A stretch of 64,000 nt of DNA from Incurvaria masculella (GCA_946894095.1 OX335653.1:4655001-4719000), one strand, 5' to 3'. Positions 20,405 through 32,077 are shown, counted from the first letter of the stretch. Numbers and translations: made by a program. Notes: a model not told the origin generated them from the letters alone.

Positions 20405-21467
20405 CTGAAAGTAAATTAACCGTAGCGTCCGGTGAAAGTTCTTTCAGGTTCAAGCACACGCAAATACAAGTTAGCATCGGACAAAGAGCATTCGTTGGAT
20501 CAGAGAGAATTGGTAATTGAAAGAAGTTTAAGTAACGCGAACTGATCAGAGAATGTGGACATGATATGAAACAAATAAATGATTATGTAGCTTTTATTAT
20601 TGGTAAAAACAGAATAATTTAACTAACACAATAAATGAAAACTTGAATCTAAAACATATTAAATCAAAGTAAATGAAAATCTAGCCAGTTTTAATTATTG
20701 TTCTAGCGCCAGCCAATAAATAATTAAATAATATCAAAACAAAGCTCAAATATGTGGAACTGTCGTTCTATAGATAAATGTATTGTTACAGAATCTTTGA
20801 AGGCCCTATAATAATTGCCTACGCCTCCGGGGAAAAGGGGTGTGATGGTGTGAATGCATTTTAAAACATACGTCGTGTTTGCAATGCAATGCCAAGACAT
20901 CGAATAATTCCGCCAAACTAGAAAACTCAGTGGTTATGGTTAGATTATTTGACCAAACAATATTTGCTATGCACCATTTGAGCCACTCCAGTAATATGTA
21001 TTTGCAATGTCAATAGCTACGAATACAAATCCAAGGATGAGAAATGAACGATAAATCGATCAAAAGAGGTGGAACAATGAAAACCAACATTTTTCGTTTT
21101 GTTAAGTCTACTATTATATATTACTCATTATTAAAATCAAATTCATTAAATTAAAACTTAATGAGCTATACCACGTATATATAAATGACGATATAGCATG
21201 ATCGTATAGGTACGACGAGCATACTCCATAAAAATATAGGTAGTTCTTCTTTTATTTGACGTTCGTGAATATTACCGGGATTTACGGCTATATATTAATA
21301 AATAAACAATATAAAAAAATTGCCTTAAACATTGAATAATAATATTATAAATTTAAAGACCATTATATATTACTTTTATGTAAAAAATTTAATTAACTGA
21401 TCTTAAAGCACAGAATATTAAAATCTGAAACAATTGATGTGTTTGTAAAATATTTTCTTGGTCATAA

Positions 21468-21685
21468 CTAATATAAGAATTTGAAGTTCCGAGCCGAATG
21501 ATTATGTTCATTCTTGACTGAGACTATCTCATCTTCCACCATGTGCACAACGGCCTTGCAGCCCTTGTTGACATGCGTGGAGCACCACCAGCGACTCTTC
21601 AGATTTTTTGTTTTACCCTGCTTGCTAAATGTGTAACCCGCTATTTGGATCAACTGCGTTCCCCGACTCGACCGTATGTATGTTG
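21468..21685 (-). CDS. mod(mdg4): FLYWCH exon 14
   Basis: Acceptor ttcttgcag ends at 21686. 71 residues starting TYIRSSRGTQLIQIAGYTFS. Ligands are in WWCSTHVNKGC and KNEHNH. Tail SARNFKFLY. Closest to exon 16 (VTKGC, SARN). Confidence 0.9.
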
Positions 21686-21823
21686 CTGCAAGAAAAATAT
21701 GATGAACATGAACATTAGCAATTCAGGCAGGTTTTTTTATGACAGTATTGTGCAAATTAATGGAATAATTCCGTTTTTTTTTGCATTTATAATTTGCATA
21801 CATAATTTGCAGCAGTTATGTTC

Positions 21824-21975
21824 ACTCTTGAGGTTACCGCGGTCGTTAGACATGTTTGAAAAATGTTTCGGCTTTTCACGCGGCAGGAAGAGACATTCTC
21901 CGACTTTTCGAGCGTCTCATTCAGCCGTTGAATGTCTCTTCCTGCCGCGTGCAAAGCCGTAACATTTTTCAAACA
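21824..21975 (-). mobile_element. Foldback element, second copy
   Basis: Same family as 16464-16633 in the opposite orientation: arms around gaggaag-gagacattctccgac with imperfect pairing and a cgttagacat end on the left. A 10-bp duplication, agttatgttc, flanks it (21814-21823 and 21976-21985). Confidence 0.85.
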
Positions 21976-22446
21976 AGTTATGTTCCCTCTTTCTCAAACT
22001 ATTGCTTGACTGTATCATGGGGAAGACGTTGCGCATTAAAATACTAATCCATATACATAAACATCGAACGAAAAATGTAGTAGGATAAAGACCCGGCATG
22101 GCACCTAATTATTTTGGGAATGTGTTGTTAATTACAGCGGGTGTACAACAGGCAACATAATATTAATACATTTACTTTCTAATATGTACTAACGTGTATA
22201 ATAAAAGCATTCTAATAAAGTTTGTATAGAAGTAAGTATAATCAGAATATTTGGCACATAATTTCGGACAACATTGATAAAAGTGAATTGTAGCTTTCAT
22301 AATTTCTGTCTTCAACTTACAAAGTAAAATGATCCAATTGTTACATACATGAAAACCAAGAACCGGTTATAAGGATTTTAACATGCATCCAGAAAACACT
22401 GAATGTTACATTTTGTTTTGTGTATAGACGTAACCCACAATTGCTT

Positions 22447-22679
22447 TCAGGTTTGATCGCTCGCTCGTCTAATATGTTTGCTAGAGATAGGATGATTATG
22501 CTTATTGTTCATCCAGATGATCTCGTCTTCCAGAACGTAGACGAGAGCCTTGCAACCCTTGGTCGTGTGCGTCGAGCAGCACCAGCGCCTCCTCGCGCTG
22601 TTCTTTGCGCCCTGCTTGCAGAACGTGTAACCCGATATTAGCATCAGTGGGGCTCCCCTAATCAATTTTATAAACTTCA
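22447..22679 (-). CDS. mod(mdg4): FLYWCH exon 15
   Basis: Acceptor tatttccag ends at 22680. 76 residues starting KFIKLIRGAPLMLISGYTFC. Ligands are in WCCSTHTTKGC and NNKHNH. Tail PISSKHIRRASDQT. Same length as exon 12, with matching flanks on both sides. It was copied over exons 13 and 14, or those were inserted between. Confidence 0.9.
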
Positions 22680-23102
22680 CTGGAAATACAAAAAAAATGC
22701 AATATCAAACGAGTGTCACAGAAATGCGGAGCTATCGGACCGAGCGGCCTAGGCTAGAAGAACTTATTATGATATTATTGGGAAAATACAATCGAAGAGA
22801 ATTGAATGAAATAGAAGAAGTATACCATTATTAAACACTCCATCACCTCTTCCGGAAAGCCATGTGTTGGAACATTTGAATTTAAAAAAACGTTAAGACA
22901 CGTTGAGAACAAATTTGTTTATTAAAAGCCATCCCGTCGAATAACTGCACAGTATGGTGTTAAGTGAAACATTAAATATGGGTGGAATTATTTGTTTAAT
23001 TTTACTGCAATCAAAATAACGACTCCATTAATAAAACTAACGAAATACATTTGATTCAAATGATTGGCTATGATTTGATCAATTATAATCAATACAACTA
23101 AT

Positions 23103-23314
23103 TTAAAATTGTATGTTACGAGCAGAATGGTTATGTTCATTCTTAATTAAGACAATCTCATCTTCCACCATGTGAACGACGGCCTTGCAGCCCTTGGTGA
23201 CATGCGTGGAGCACCACCAGCGACTTTTCATGTTTTTAGTTTTACGCTGTTTGCTGAACGTATAACCCGATATTTCGATCAATTGGGTTCCCTTCTTTGA
23301 CTGCATTAATTTTA
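23103..23314 (-). CDS. mod(mdg4): FLYWCH exon 16
   Basis: Acceptor ttcttgcag ends at 23315. 69 residues starting KLMQSKKGTQLIEISGYTFS. Ligands are in WWCSTHVTKGC and KNEHNH. Tail SARNIQF. Confidence 0.9.
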
Positions 23315-23467
23315 CTGCAAGAAAATATCTTGGACATGAATACGTGCAATCCAGCAATTTAATTGTGTTACGCGCAGCATATGGCGGGCGCCAGGCCCTC
23401 AACTAAAGTAATAAATGAAATGAGGGGAATAAATCAATTCTCGTCTGTTATTTTCATCCCAACTTAC

Positions 23468-23814
23468 GAGCAATGGAGCAAGCCATGCTGGGAATATCGC
23501 TACGGGATATGGTGCGTAACGAGGCAATCAGCCGACGTACCAAAGTAGTCGATATTGCACACCGGGTGGCTAAACTCAAGTGGCAGTGGGCTGGTTATGT
23601 CAGCCGAAGAGACGACGACCGTTGGAGTAACCGTGTCCTACACTGGCGGCCGTGGACAGGAAAACGGAGTATGGGAAGACCACCCGCCAGGTGGGACGAC
23701 GACATTAAGTGCGTCGGCGGAAAGCAGTGGTTCCTTACCGCTGAAGGCCGGGAGGACTGGGAAAAATTGGAGAGGCGTATGTCCAGCAGTGGACGCAAAC
23801 ACGCTGACTGACTG
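23468..23814 (+). mobile_element. 5'-truncated RTE-like LINE with coding tail
   Basis: Open frame from 23473 encodes the C-terminal end of an RTE-type reverse transcriptase: MLGISLRDMVRNEAISRRTK, then KLKWQWAGYVSRR, RWSNRVLHWRPWTGKRSMGR and WFLTAEGREDWEKLERR. It ends in (gact)n. A short acttac repeat (23462-23467 and 23815-23820) may be the target duplication. Copies of the same 3' end lie at 5378 and 30397. Confidence 0.85.
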
Positions 23815-23822
23815 ACTTACAG

Positions 23823-24060
23823 GATGTTGCAACGGCCAGTACATAAATAAGTAAAGTAGCCTTCATGAATTTAACAAAACAAGAAAATATGTTTGAAAAG
23901 TTCCTAGTTACTTACCGAGATATACATTTTTGAGATTTATGTTTTCGTATAGTGTGCATAATTTGACGTGAAATTGTAAGCGTGCATGAGAAAGTTCTTG
24001 GCATGAAATGTGGCGTGTCAGACAAATGTCATGATTTGAAATGAAAGACAATTTATTATT
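23823..24060 (-). repeat. Dispersed tgttgcaacggcca repeat
   Basis: Begins tgttgcaacggccagtacat and includes accgagatatacattttt and a tgacgtgaaattgtaagcgt block. Related sequence occurs at about 28076-28400 and 57780-58000. Non-coding, class unknown. Confidence 0.5.
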
Positions 24061-24479
24061 ATTGTTATGTTTATTTCTTATTATGTCACATGCAAACAAG
24101 CAAAGTTGCAAAGGAACAAAAAATAGATAAGTGTCTGCTTCGAATATCTGAGTACTGCTCCAACTTAATGACACGTTCCTTTTCAGTTCAAACCCAAGCG
24201 AATATGAAAGTTCGCTTAAAAAGTACTATCTCGAGGGTTTTATCTGACCTACCATAATATCAATCTAGTCGTTGCCTTCGTTTGTTGTCTATTTTTGATC
24301 TGCTTACTGCTTGTATGCCTGCTTGCATGTCTATGTGTTGATTTATTTTGTATGATGTTTGTTATAATTTTGTTTCGTCGCATGTTTTAATCTTAAGTTA
24401 ATGTTTACTTTACTAACTTACCGACCAAAATGATGTCGTCAAATCTAATGGGTGGCCAGGAAGTGATTGCTTCAAGGCA

Positions 24480-25130
24480 ATATGAAATGAAATGAAATGA
24501 AATTTATTTGTGCTCTTATGGGTATTACAGAGTTATTAAAAAAACTTTTCGGTATCTCCACAAGATTGCCAGCTATGGCGTACAAAAATTAAATAAGGAT
24601 ACATATTTATATGCAAACAAGATTAAACATAATTTACTTAACAAGATTAAACATAATTAACCTTACATTTACAATTTAGCTTTCTTTAATTTTTAGGAAA
24701 TCGTCTAAAGAATAAATACATTTTTCTACTAGCCAATTAAATAAACCTTTTTTAAAATTATTGAAGTCCAGGTCTTTAAACTTATTCGGTATATTATTAA
24801 ATATTTTTGTGCTCATAAAAAATACGCTATTGCGATACAGTGCAATCTTAGGTTGCGTGTAGCTTAATTTGTTAGAGCTCCGACTTCGTGTGTTGCATTG
24901 GTGGATGGAGCTGATATTTTTAAAATAATGTGGATATTTTTTAACAAATAAACAATAATCATAAATGTATAGTGCAGGTAAGGTCAATATGTTCAGCTCT
25001 TTAAATAATGGTTTGCACGAATCCAATCTTTCTGCTCCACATATTGGTGGCTCCCAATATGGTGGCCCATTAGATGAAACTAACACTTGTACGAGTATAT
25101 GAAGTCTACCCTAATAATGTATGCATAAGT
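24480..25130 (-). mobile_element. 5'-truncated jockey-like LINE
   Basis: Minus frame 24676-25086 encodes a conserved LINE ORF2 C-terminal pattern: NILTLPALYIYDYCLFVKK, then NTRSRSSNKLSYTQPKIALY and FNNIPNKFKDLDFNNFKKGL. The RT core is missing. The 3' end near 24480-24511 carries a (gaaat)n simple tail, the usual LINE end. Flanks were not resolved into a duplication. Confidence 0.8.
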
Positions 25131-25427
25131 TTCATCTAACAAACCGTTTATTATTATTATTAGATATATGCAGAATCCACAGGAAAGCAAAGAGTTATTA
25201 AGAATTATTTAGAAATTATTAATAAAATATTATTAAGAAAGATAGCTGTACTTAATGAAGAATTTAAAATTAATTTTAAAGTTATCTTAGTTACTTAAAA
25301 GCATGCGTATAGTATTCTTAAAATGGTTTTCTTAATTCTTAAACTAAGCACAAAACATTAAATCAAGTAAACAAATAAACAGATGATTACTATATCTGAG
25401 CACTACTACTATCGGAATTGTGCATGG

Positions 25428-25639
25428 TCATTTTTTTTTTGTAGACGGAGGATGATTATGTACATTCTTCACTGAAACTATCTTATCCTCTACCATGTGC
25501 AAGGCAGCCTTGCATCCCTTGCAGCGATTAGTTGAGCACCTCCAGCGACTCTTCAAAGTCTCCGTTTTACCCTGTTTGCTGAACGTATAACCCGATATTT
25601 GAATTAATAGGATTCCCCTCTTCGACTGTATGAATTTAG
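25428..25639 (-). CDS. mod(mdg4): FLYWCH exon 17
   Basis: Acceptor tttttttcag ends at 25640. 69 residues starting KFIQSKRGILLIQISGYTFS. Ligands are in WRCSTNRCKGC and KNVHNH. The usual STH is STN and an additional Cys (RCKGC) offers another possible ligand. Tail PPSTKKK then TGA in a T-run (plus strand). No Met at the 5' end. Confidence 0.85.
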
Positions 25640-25689
25640 CTGAAAAAAAATATCATTAATGTGAATATGAGCAATTCATTCAGTTTGTT

Positions 25690-26345
25690 TATAGGGGGGA
25701 ACGGCAGAACGTCTAATATGCAGATCGTATAATGTCATATTTTAACAAAATTTTAAAACCATGCACAACGTATAATCGGCACATCGTATAATTTTATACG
25801 TAGTGAATGAAGAAGTTTAAAAAATAAAATTACTTATTTCTCCATGCATAACGTATAATAGTCACAACGTATAATATTATGATCTTTATTTAACAAAAAA
25901 AGAAAACCATGCATATCATATAATCCAAAAACTTTTCATACGATAAGCGCCCTTATGCATATACTTTTAAAACGTATACTCGCACGTGACGTTTCGACCG
26001 TCTCAATAAGCGTAAGGTGGCCTTTCGAAATTGTAGCATATATCGATTCGTAGCAATTTCAGCCTTTAGGGCGCTTTATGCAGTGCTTTTTGGCATATTA
26101 TACGTTCTGCATGGTTTTCTTTTTTTGTGAATTCATGTTAGGAATATTATACGTTGTGACTATTATACGTTCTGCATGATGCAAAGAGTTGATTTTATTT
26201 TTAAACTTTATTCATGCACAACGTATAACATTATACGTTGTGAATATTATACGATATGCATGGTTTTCATTTTTTGGAAAAAAATACTATTATACGTTGT
26301 GAATATTATACGAAGTGAATACGACTCGTTTATAGTATGAAGCGC
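25690..26345. mobile_element. Large imperfect foldback with acgtataat motifs
   Basis: Left half carries repeated acaacgtataat-like words; right half carries the reverse complement attatacgttgtg. Well over ten copies lie around a central region near 26000-26090 (acgtgacgtttcgaccgtct). Long arms pair imperfectly. It looks like a non-autonomous DNA element with subterminal repeat arrays. No coding sequence. Confidence 0.65.
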
Positions 26346-27405
26346 GACATTATATAATCCATATTTATATCAAGATTAGGACCACAAATCGTTTTCTTCT
26401 ACTGATAAATATTAGGTAATTAAATAAGTAAGGTTCAACACAGAAAAATATATATATATAGAGGTGAATTATTCAATTTAATATTAATATCAAATCCGAA
26501 ACTATAAGAAGCAGCGAAAAAGACTCGAAATTGTTATGAGGACGATTTTGATAAAAACTAAAACTGCATTATCTGATTTTTGAGAAAAAATCCTGGCCGG
26601 GAATCGAACTAGTTTTCTTGTAAGGAACAAATCCTGTGAAATAAAGTTATATGGCAACCTAAAGGTAAGTGTTCATTTTTAATAAAGTGATAAACATTTT
26701 AGTATTTGGCCCTGAAGGCACACTTGAAAAATTCACTCTACATAACGGTAACTGTAGGAACTGTATAAAAATAATGTTAAAATTTGCATTTTCTGATCTG
26801 TCATATATATATCAACTAAAAAAATACATTACAACTAAAATCATGCACTTATTTTCTTTTTGTTCTTAAACAATCATTGCGCAACATGGTTATTGTCAAC
26901 AGCTGAGTACCCCGAGACCATGTGTGATGCCACCCCTGATGTTGTTTAAATATTTTATGTTATGTATATTAGAAGGGTTCCTTCCACCAAGTACTTACTG
27001 ATTAGCTTAATCAACACATTGAATTTATTTATTCATTCATACAAGTTGATTGCACTCAAAATTCGGGCAAAAGGTACAACTTAATGCCAGCGGTATTCTC
27101 GACCAGTCCACCTTTGAGTATCGTGAGCAGTAGTACGATTAGCATTTATAGAGACAAATTAATTTACTACATCAAATATTTTATACAATATACCAATATA
27201 CCAAATGACCTTACTTACCATCTTGCAATCGATACCAAAACAAGATAATCACATTTTGAGTGTCGGTTAAAGGTGGTTAAATCCAGCCCGAGTCAAATAG
27301 CTCACTTTTTTTATTTAACATGTCTTTTATTGTTTTTAACCTTTCAACAAAACGCAAAAATGCAATCAACCGAATAAAACATGTAATGTGCGTCAAAAGG
27401 CATAT
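26346..27405. other. Exon-free gap
   Basis: AT-rich, with only a short open frame at 26669-26869 that has no recognisable features. No FLYWCH unit, RNA gene or clear repeat. Confidence 0.4.
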
Positions 27406-27407
27406 TT

Positions 27408-27744
27408 TTAGGGTTCCGTACCCAAAGGGTGAAAACGGAACCCTATTACTAAGCCTCCACTGTCCGTCCGTCCGTCCGTCCGTCCGTCCGTCCGTCCGTC
27501 CGTCCGTCCGTCCGTCCGTCCGTCTGTCACAGGGCTGTATCTCATAAACAGTAATAGGTAGGCAGCTGAAACTTTCACAGAGTATGTATTTATTTTGCCG
27601 CTATAACAACAAATAGGTAAAATAAAAATAAAAAAATTAAAGGGAGGTACCATACAAAAAACGTGATTTTTTTGTGTTAAATCTTGTACGATGGTATGGA
27701 ACCCTTCGTGTGCGAGTCCGACTCGCACTTGGCCGGTTTTTTAG
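27408..27744 (+). mobile_element. Dispersed repeat with (CCGT)n, fullest copy
   Basis: Starts gggttccgtacccaaaggg, contains about 16 tandem ccgt units (27463-27525), then cacagggctgtatctcat and ccgctataacaacaaat, and ends tgcgagtccgactcgcactt then ggccggtttttt. Copies lie at 8294, 37858, 46770 and 48765. Confidence 0.8.
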
Positions 27745-27829
27745 ACGTTGTAACTAAGTCAATCCTCAAAATGAATTTCGGCACATTTACGAAAACAAAC
27801 TTTTGAGCAGCGCAGTGATGTTTGAGTAC

Positions 27830-27866
27830 CTCACAGAAATCGGAATAAACAATTCCGATTTCTGTG
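27830..27866. repeat. 15-bp hairpin
   Basis: cacagaaatcggaat and attccgatttctgtg around the 5-nt loop aaaca. Isolated; may mark an old transposon end. Confidence 0.6.
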
Positions 27867-28559
27867 GTGTACCTAGCCCGGGGCGTCACGTGATCTTACG
27901 GAGGACTTTCACACTCTTTCTCAAACTTTGGATATTTTTGGTGGAGACGGTGTATACATACATATTATCGAAACAGAAAAGATTTGGTCTTTGTGTTTTG
28001 CTACTTCTTCTTATGTTATTAACTAAGGGATTTACTGCTGTAGGTAACTTTCAAATTATCAAGCATATAAAGGATGTTGCAACAGCCACTACATAAAATT
28101 TGGTAAATTATTGGGATTGAAATAAACATAAAAGTTTAATAACTTTTTTTTACCTACTTAATAATATAACTAACTAACTAAGAATATAATGTTCCGTACT
28201 AACCTTGTATGCAATTGGACCTGGATGGCTGTCATAAAATTAGCCTGTCAGGCTGCGTGGGAACTAGGCTCCATGCCACAGACCTTTTTTATGCACGGTT
28301 ACAGCATCGCGTCAAATTACACTGGACGAAATCATACATTTCAAAAATTAATATCTCGGTAACTAGTCACATTAAAGGAATAAAAGATTCACGTTTTTGT
28401 CTTGGAATAACATGAGTATTACGCTCCCGAAGTGTATGTAGTAGCCGTTTGATTTACCTGTCATGAATTTTGTTAAAAACGTTTTAACTGAGCACAAAAA
28501 GTTTGCAATAAACATAAACAATAAATATGACTTCATTGCCGAACGGAATTCTTCGTCAC

Positions 28560-28730
28560 TACCCTCATCTACGGCTGAACCTACCCACAGCTACAATCTG
28601 CGCAGCGGACGACCTGCAGTTGACATCTGACTGGACGAAGCGTCAGAGGTCCTCCAGGTCGTGTCGCGAATCCTGATGATGTCCACAGAGTGGTGGACGA
28701 AACGTCGAGCTAAGTAAGTAAGCTAAACAC
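28560..28730 (+). ncRNA. Second hammerhead-like motif
   Basis: CTGATGA (28673-28679), stem II GTCCAC/GTGGAC (28681-28686 with 28693-28698, loop agagtg), GAAA (28699-28702) and cgtc (28703-28706). It has the same architecture and extra U as the Penelope motif at 15254. Stem I is weak here (two clear pairs), so it is probably a decayed Penelope end. Upstream sequence could be its truncated C-terminal coding part. Confidence 0.5.
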
Positions 28731-28781
28731 TGTTTATCCGTAAACGTAAAATAATACATGTAATGAGTTTTAAATTTAGTT

Positions 28782-29163
28782 ATTTTTTTTTTGTGACTGG
28801 ACATGGATGGCTAATACCACAAGTTCTGTCATGGGTATTAGCCCAACACACCACATGGGAACTAGGTGCCATGCCAGGACCTTCCTTATATTGCACGGCT
28901 ACATTGAACTGGATGGAAAACACGGACAATTTTCATTGTCGCTTCGACCATCGTCCATCCAATGCGATGGTACCAACCCGGGCGGGATAAACCCTACCAC
29001 CTAGTAGTAAGGAAGGGGACCTACAGCTTAACGTGGAATCCGAACCACGGCCAGCCTCTCTCAACGGTCGAATGGTCACCCATCCAAGACCAGACCGGAC
29101 CCAGCGTTGCTTAACTTCGGAGAGCGATCGCCGAAGTGTCGCGCCACTGGGCCACTGAGGCTT
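28782..29163 (-). mobile_element. 5S-derived SINE, near full length
   Basis: Minus orientation: head aagcctcagtggcccagtgg, 5S-like gcgatcgctctccgaagtta with agcaacgctggg and cttggatgggtgacca (internal promoter region), shared body, and tail ggtattagccatccatgtcc with poly(A). Twin of the plus-strand copy at 39467-39849. Confidence 0.88.
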
Positions 29164-29181
29164 GAACATTATGCGGCGAAC

Positions 29182-29393
29182 TTAGTCATATTTATTAGAT
29201 ACAGAATGATTATGTTCATTCTTTACAGATACGATCTCGTCTTCCACCATGTGCAAGACAGCTCTGCAGCCCTTGTGGTGATGAGTAGAGCACCACCAGC
29301 GACTTTTCATATTTTTTGTTCTCCCGTGTTGGCTGAACCTATAACCCGATATTTGGATCATTTGATTTCCCCGACTTGATGATAAGTATATAG
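29182..29393 (-). CDS. mod(mdg4): FLYWCH exon 18
   Basis: Acceptor ttttttcag ends at 29394. 69 residues starting IYLSSSRGNQMIQISGYRFS. Ligands are in WWCSTHHHKGC and KNEHNH. Tail SVSNKYD. STHHHKGC links it to exons 19 and 20. No in-frame Met at the start. Confidence 0.88.
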
Positions 29394-29531
29394 CTGAAAA
29401 AAATTATGGTTTTAGTATTTTACAACAATAATAAAAATACGAAAGAACGGTTTGGACATGTCTGCCAAACTAACCACAATAATGCTGCACCGACCAGTCG
29501 GCGCCGCCACATTATACAAGTTTAAAAAGCG

Positions 29532-29948
29532 TTTTTTTTTATGCAACCTGACATAGATGGCTAATACCACACAACTACCGTTATGATATTAGCCCAATAC
29601 ACCACATTCCCGAAGAAATTATGTGCCATGCCAGGACCTTCCCTTTACGATCAAGGCTACATTGAACTGGATGGAAAACACTGATAATTTTTCATTGCCG
29701 CTTCGACCATCTTGTCGTGCAATGAGATGGTACCAACCCGGGCGGGCTTTAAGTCTAACACCTAGCAGGGGAAAGGGGACCTACAGATTTACATGGATTC
29801 CGAACAATGAAGCATCTCGAATTCGTAACGACATGCAATTATCCAACTCAGAATGAGAAAGAAATTGGTGCATGAACGAGGCAAGGATTCGAACCCTGAC
29901 CTCTGGTATGCTAGTCTAGTCCCCGCGCCACTAGGCTGCGAGCCGCTC
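29532..29948 (-). mobile_element. tRNA-derived SINE, near full length
   Basis: Minus orientation with head, B box ggttcgaat, body, tail and T-run (plus strand) at the left. Short duplication aaagcg (29526-29531 and 29949-29954). The paralogous intron at 31640-31690 lacks it, giving an empty site and showing insertion after the exon 18/19 duplication. Confidence 0.88.
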
Positions 29949-30396
29949 AAAGCGTGCGTAAGGAAAGCTTTAACCAGATCCAGTCGCAATTGTATTTCAT
30001 CTATTGGGGCGCTATTTGTGATAAAAAGCGAGAGAATTTTACTAAAAATCATATATGTTAAGCGCGGCATATGACGTACACCAGGACCGTCCCCCGACGA
30101 CACCTATGGGATTTCGAATTTTCAGGAGGGCAGCGAAAACCATGTCGGCAGGCCAGGTGCTTCTTCACACCGTGTTTGAAGAACGGCGTTTTTACCATCA
30201 CGAACTTGGATCTATTTATTAGATACAGAATACAAAATCCGGATATGACGGAACCGATTTCAAGTGTACCAAGCAAGAGGACTTTTAACAAACACGGCAT
30301 TTCGTTATTTTGTCTTTTAAAATCGAATCGAAATTTAATTACGAGATCATGTTGTTTTATTAATAATAATAATAATAATTAGTATTATTCATTACG

Positions 30397-30530
30397 TGGG
30401 TGGGCCGACGACATCAAGTGCGTCGGCGGAAAGCAGTGGTTCTGTACCACTGAGGGCCGGGAGGACTGGAGGAAAATTGGAGAGGCGTTTGTCCAGAAGT
30501 GGACGCAAACACGCTGACTGACTGACTGAC
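30397..30530 (+). mobile_element. RTE-like LINE 3' end fragment
   Basis: gggccgacgacatcaagtgc through gtccagaagtggacgcaaac to (gact)n. cattacgt stands at both borders (about 30390 and 30530), an 8-bp likely target duplication. Third copy of the family at 5378 and 23468. Confidence 0.8.
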
Positions 30531-30544
30531 ATTACGTTCGTTCA

Positions 30545-30693
30545 ATAACCATGATATTGTGTTGGTGGATCGCAAGTCCAACGAGATCTTCTTCGTATAC
30601 AAAACAAGACCGCATGACGAAAACCTCGAAAAATCCGAATATGAAAAGCTCTGGAAATACTTTGACCTGACGCAAGAGGTTACCACCGCGTAG
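30545..30693 (+). pseudogene. LINE ORF2 C-terminal fragment
   Basis: In-frame stretch NNHDIVLVDRKSNEIFFVYK then TRPHDENLEKSEYEKLWKYF, a pattern known from the C-terminal domain of LINE-type reverse transcriptases. A decayed paralogue lies at 31786-31915 in the next intron, so it was duplicated together with the exons. Confidence 0.65.
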
Positions 30694-31058
30694 CGTTGTT
30701 CTGAAACGAATAAAATGTGTTTATCTGTTTTAAAATGAAGACTACTTTTTCTATGAAGTCAATAACAATGAAAAAAATTGTTCTTATAGTTTATTTATCC
30801 AAAGTCATATGCAGTGAATTGCATTTAAGCTTTCAACTTAACAAATCAAATATCAATTTAAAAAAAAATGTTTTTTTGTGTATTCCTTGAATATAATGAC
30901 ACAGAAAACACAGAAGGGATATGTTCATTCTTGTTACTTAAAGAGAAAAAATCATGAAGTCATATGTCGTGAATTTTATGAAATAATCTTTTAACTGAGA
31001 TCATTTCAATGAATTAAAAAAAATATAAACTTTATTTTATTTTTAGTTGAACATTAAC

Positions 31059-31270
31059 TTAGACATATTTATTAGATACAGAATGATTATGTTCATTATT
31101 TACTGACACGATCTTATCTTCCACCATGTGCAAGACAGCTCGGCAACCCTTGTGGTGATGAGTAGAGCACCACCAGCGACTCTTCATGTTTTGAGTTATG
31201 CTGTGTTTGCTGAACGTGTAACCCGACATTTGGATCAATTGGTTTCCTCGGATCGATGATAAGAAAGTTG
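31059..31270 (-). CDS. mod(mdg4): FLYWCH exon 19
   Basis: Acceptor ttgtttcag ends at 31271. 69 residues starting TFLSSIRGNQLIQMSGYTFS. Ligands are in WWCSTHHHKGC and NNEHNH. Tail SVSNKYV. AT-rich AATAAA-like sequence lies about 20-30 nt downstream (31029-31040 on the plus strand as tttattttattt). Confidence 0.9.
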
Positions 31271-31280
31271 CTGAAACAAA

Positions 31281-31616
31281 ATAACGGCACGAGTATTTAA
31301 CAACGACAGTAAACAAATATTAACAGTAGATGGAACGGTATTCGTTAGGGTTTGGAAGACATAATAATGGGACGAATATTTTACATCAATAGTAAGAAAA
31401 CTTGAGAGTGTATGGTCGCGGTTATCATTAGGGTTTGGAAGACATAATAATGGTACGAGTATTTTTCAACAATCTTAAGAAAAGTTGACAGTGGATGGCA
31501 CGGTATTCATTAGGGTTTGGAAGACATAATAATGGTACGAGTATTTTACAACAATAGTAAGAAAACTTTACAGTGGATGGCACGGTATTCATTAGGATTT
31601 GGAAGACACGTAATGT
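31281..31616. repeat. 82-bp tandem repeat upstream of exon 19
   Basis: About four units (tttggaagacataataatgg at 31351, 31434, 31516 and, varied, 31598). The first unit starts 10 bp from the exon 19 acceptor, so the repeat grew out of the intron end. Confidence 0.85.
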
Positions 31617-31785
31617 TCCATCGACCAGTCGGCGCCGCCACATTATACACGTTTAAAGAGCTTGCGAAAAAGAAAGCTTTAACCAGATTTATTTAATTAG
31701 GGTACATTTTGTGATATACGTTCTGCGAGAAAATTTGACCATATAGGACGGAAGCTATTTAAAGGAAATAAACAAGACGACTTAC

Positions 31786-31915
31786 TCCAGTGCAATAAGC
31801 CTGATGTTTTGTTCGATCCCAACTCCGACGAGATCTTCCTCGTAGACATAACAATGCCATATGACGAATAGCTCGACTGAAAATTAGGAGCTCATGGAAT
31901 AGTTTGACCTGGCCC
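31786..31915 (+). pseudogene. Decayed copy of LINE C-terminal fragment
   Basis: Reads NKPDVLFDPNSDEIFLVDIT then MPYDE and a stop. Counterpart of 30545-30693 with nonsense changes. Confidence 0.6.
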
Positions 31916-32077
31916 ACGAGTGTTTATCTGTTTTAAAATTAAGAAAACAAAGTAATATAAACGCTAACATTCTGCTGCTTTGAAATGTAATTACGCTTTA
32001 AACTGACCACACCAATTTCCAATCAATATAAAAATTGATTTATTGGTGTATTATTTGAACATAATTATTGCTTTCAT

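Noticed and set aside
28209..28415. 68-codon open frame
   Set aside because: Overlaps dispersed repeat and SINE-like sequence; no motif.
30905..30945. Possible further exon remnant (aagggatatgttcattcttg)
   Set aside because: Only about 20 bp resemble the HNH-coding end. Too short to support a call.
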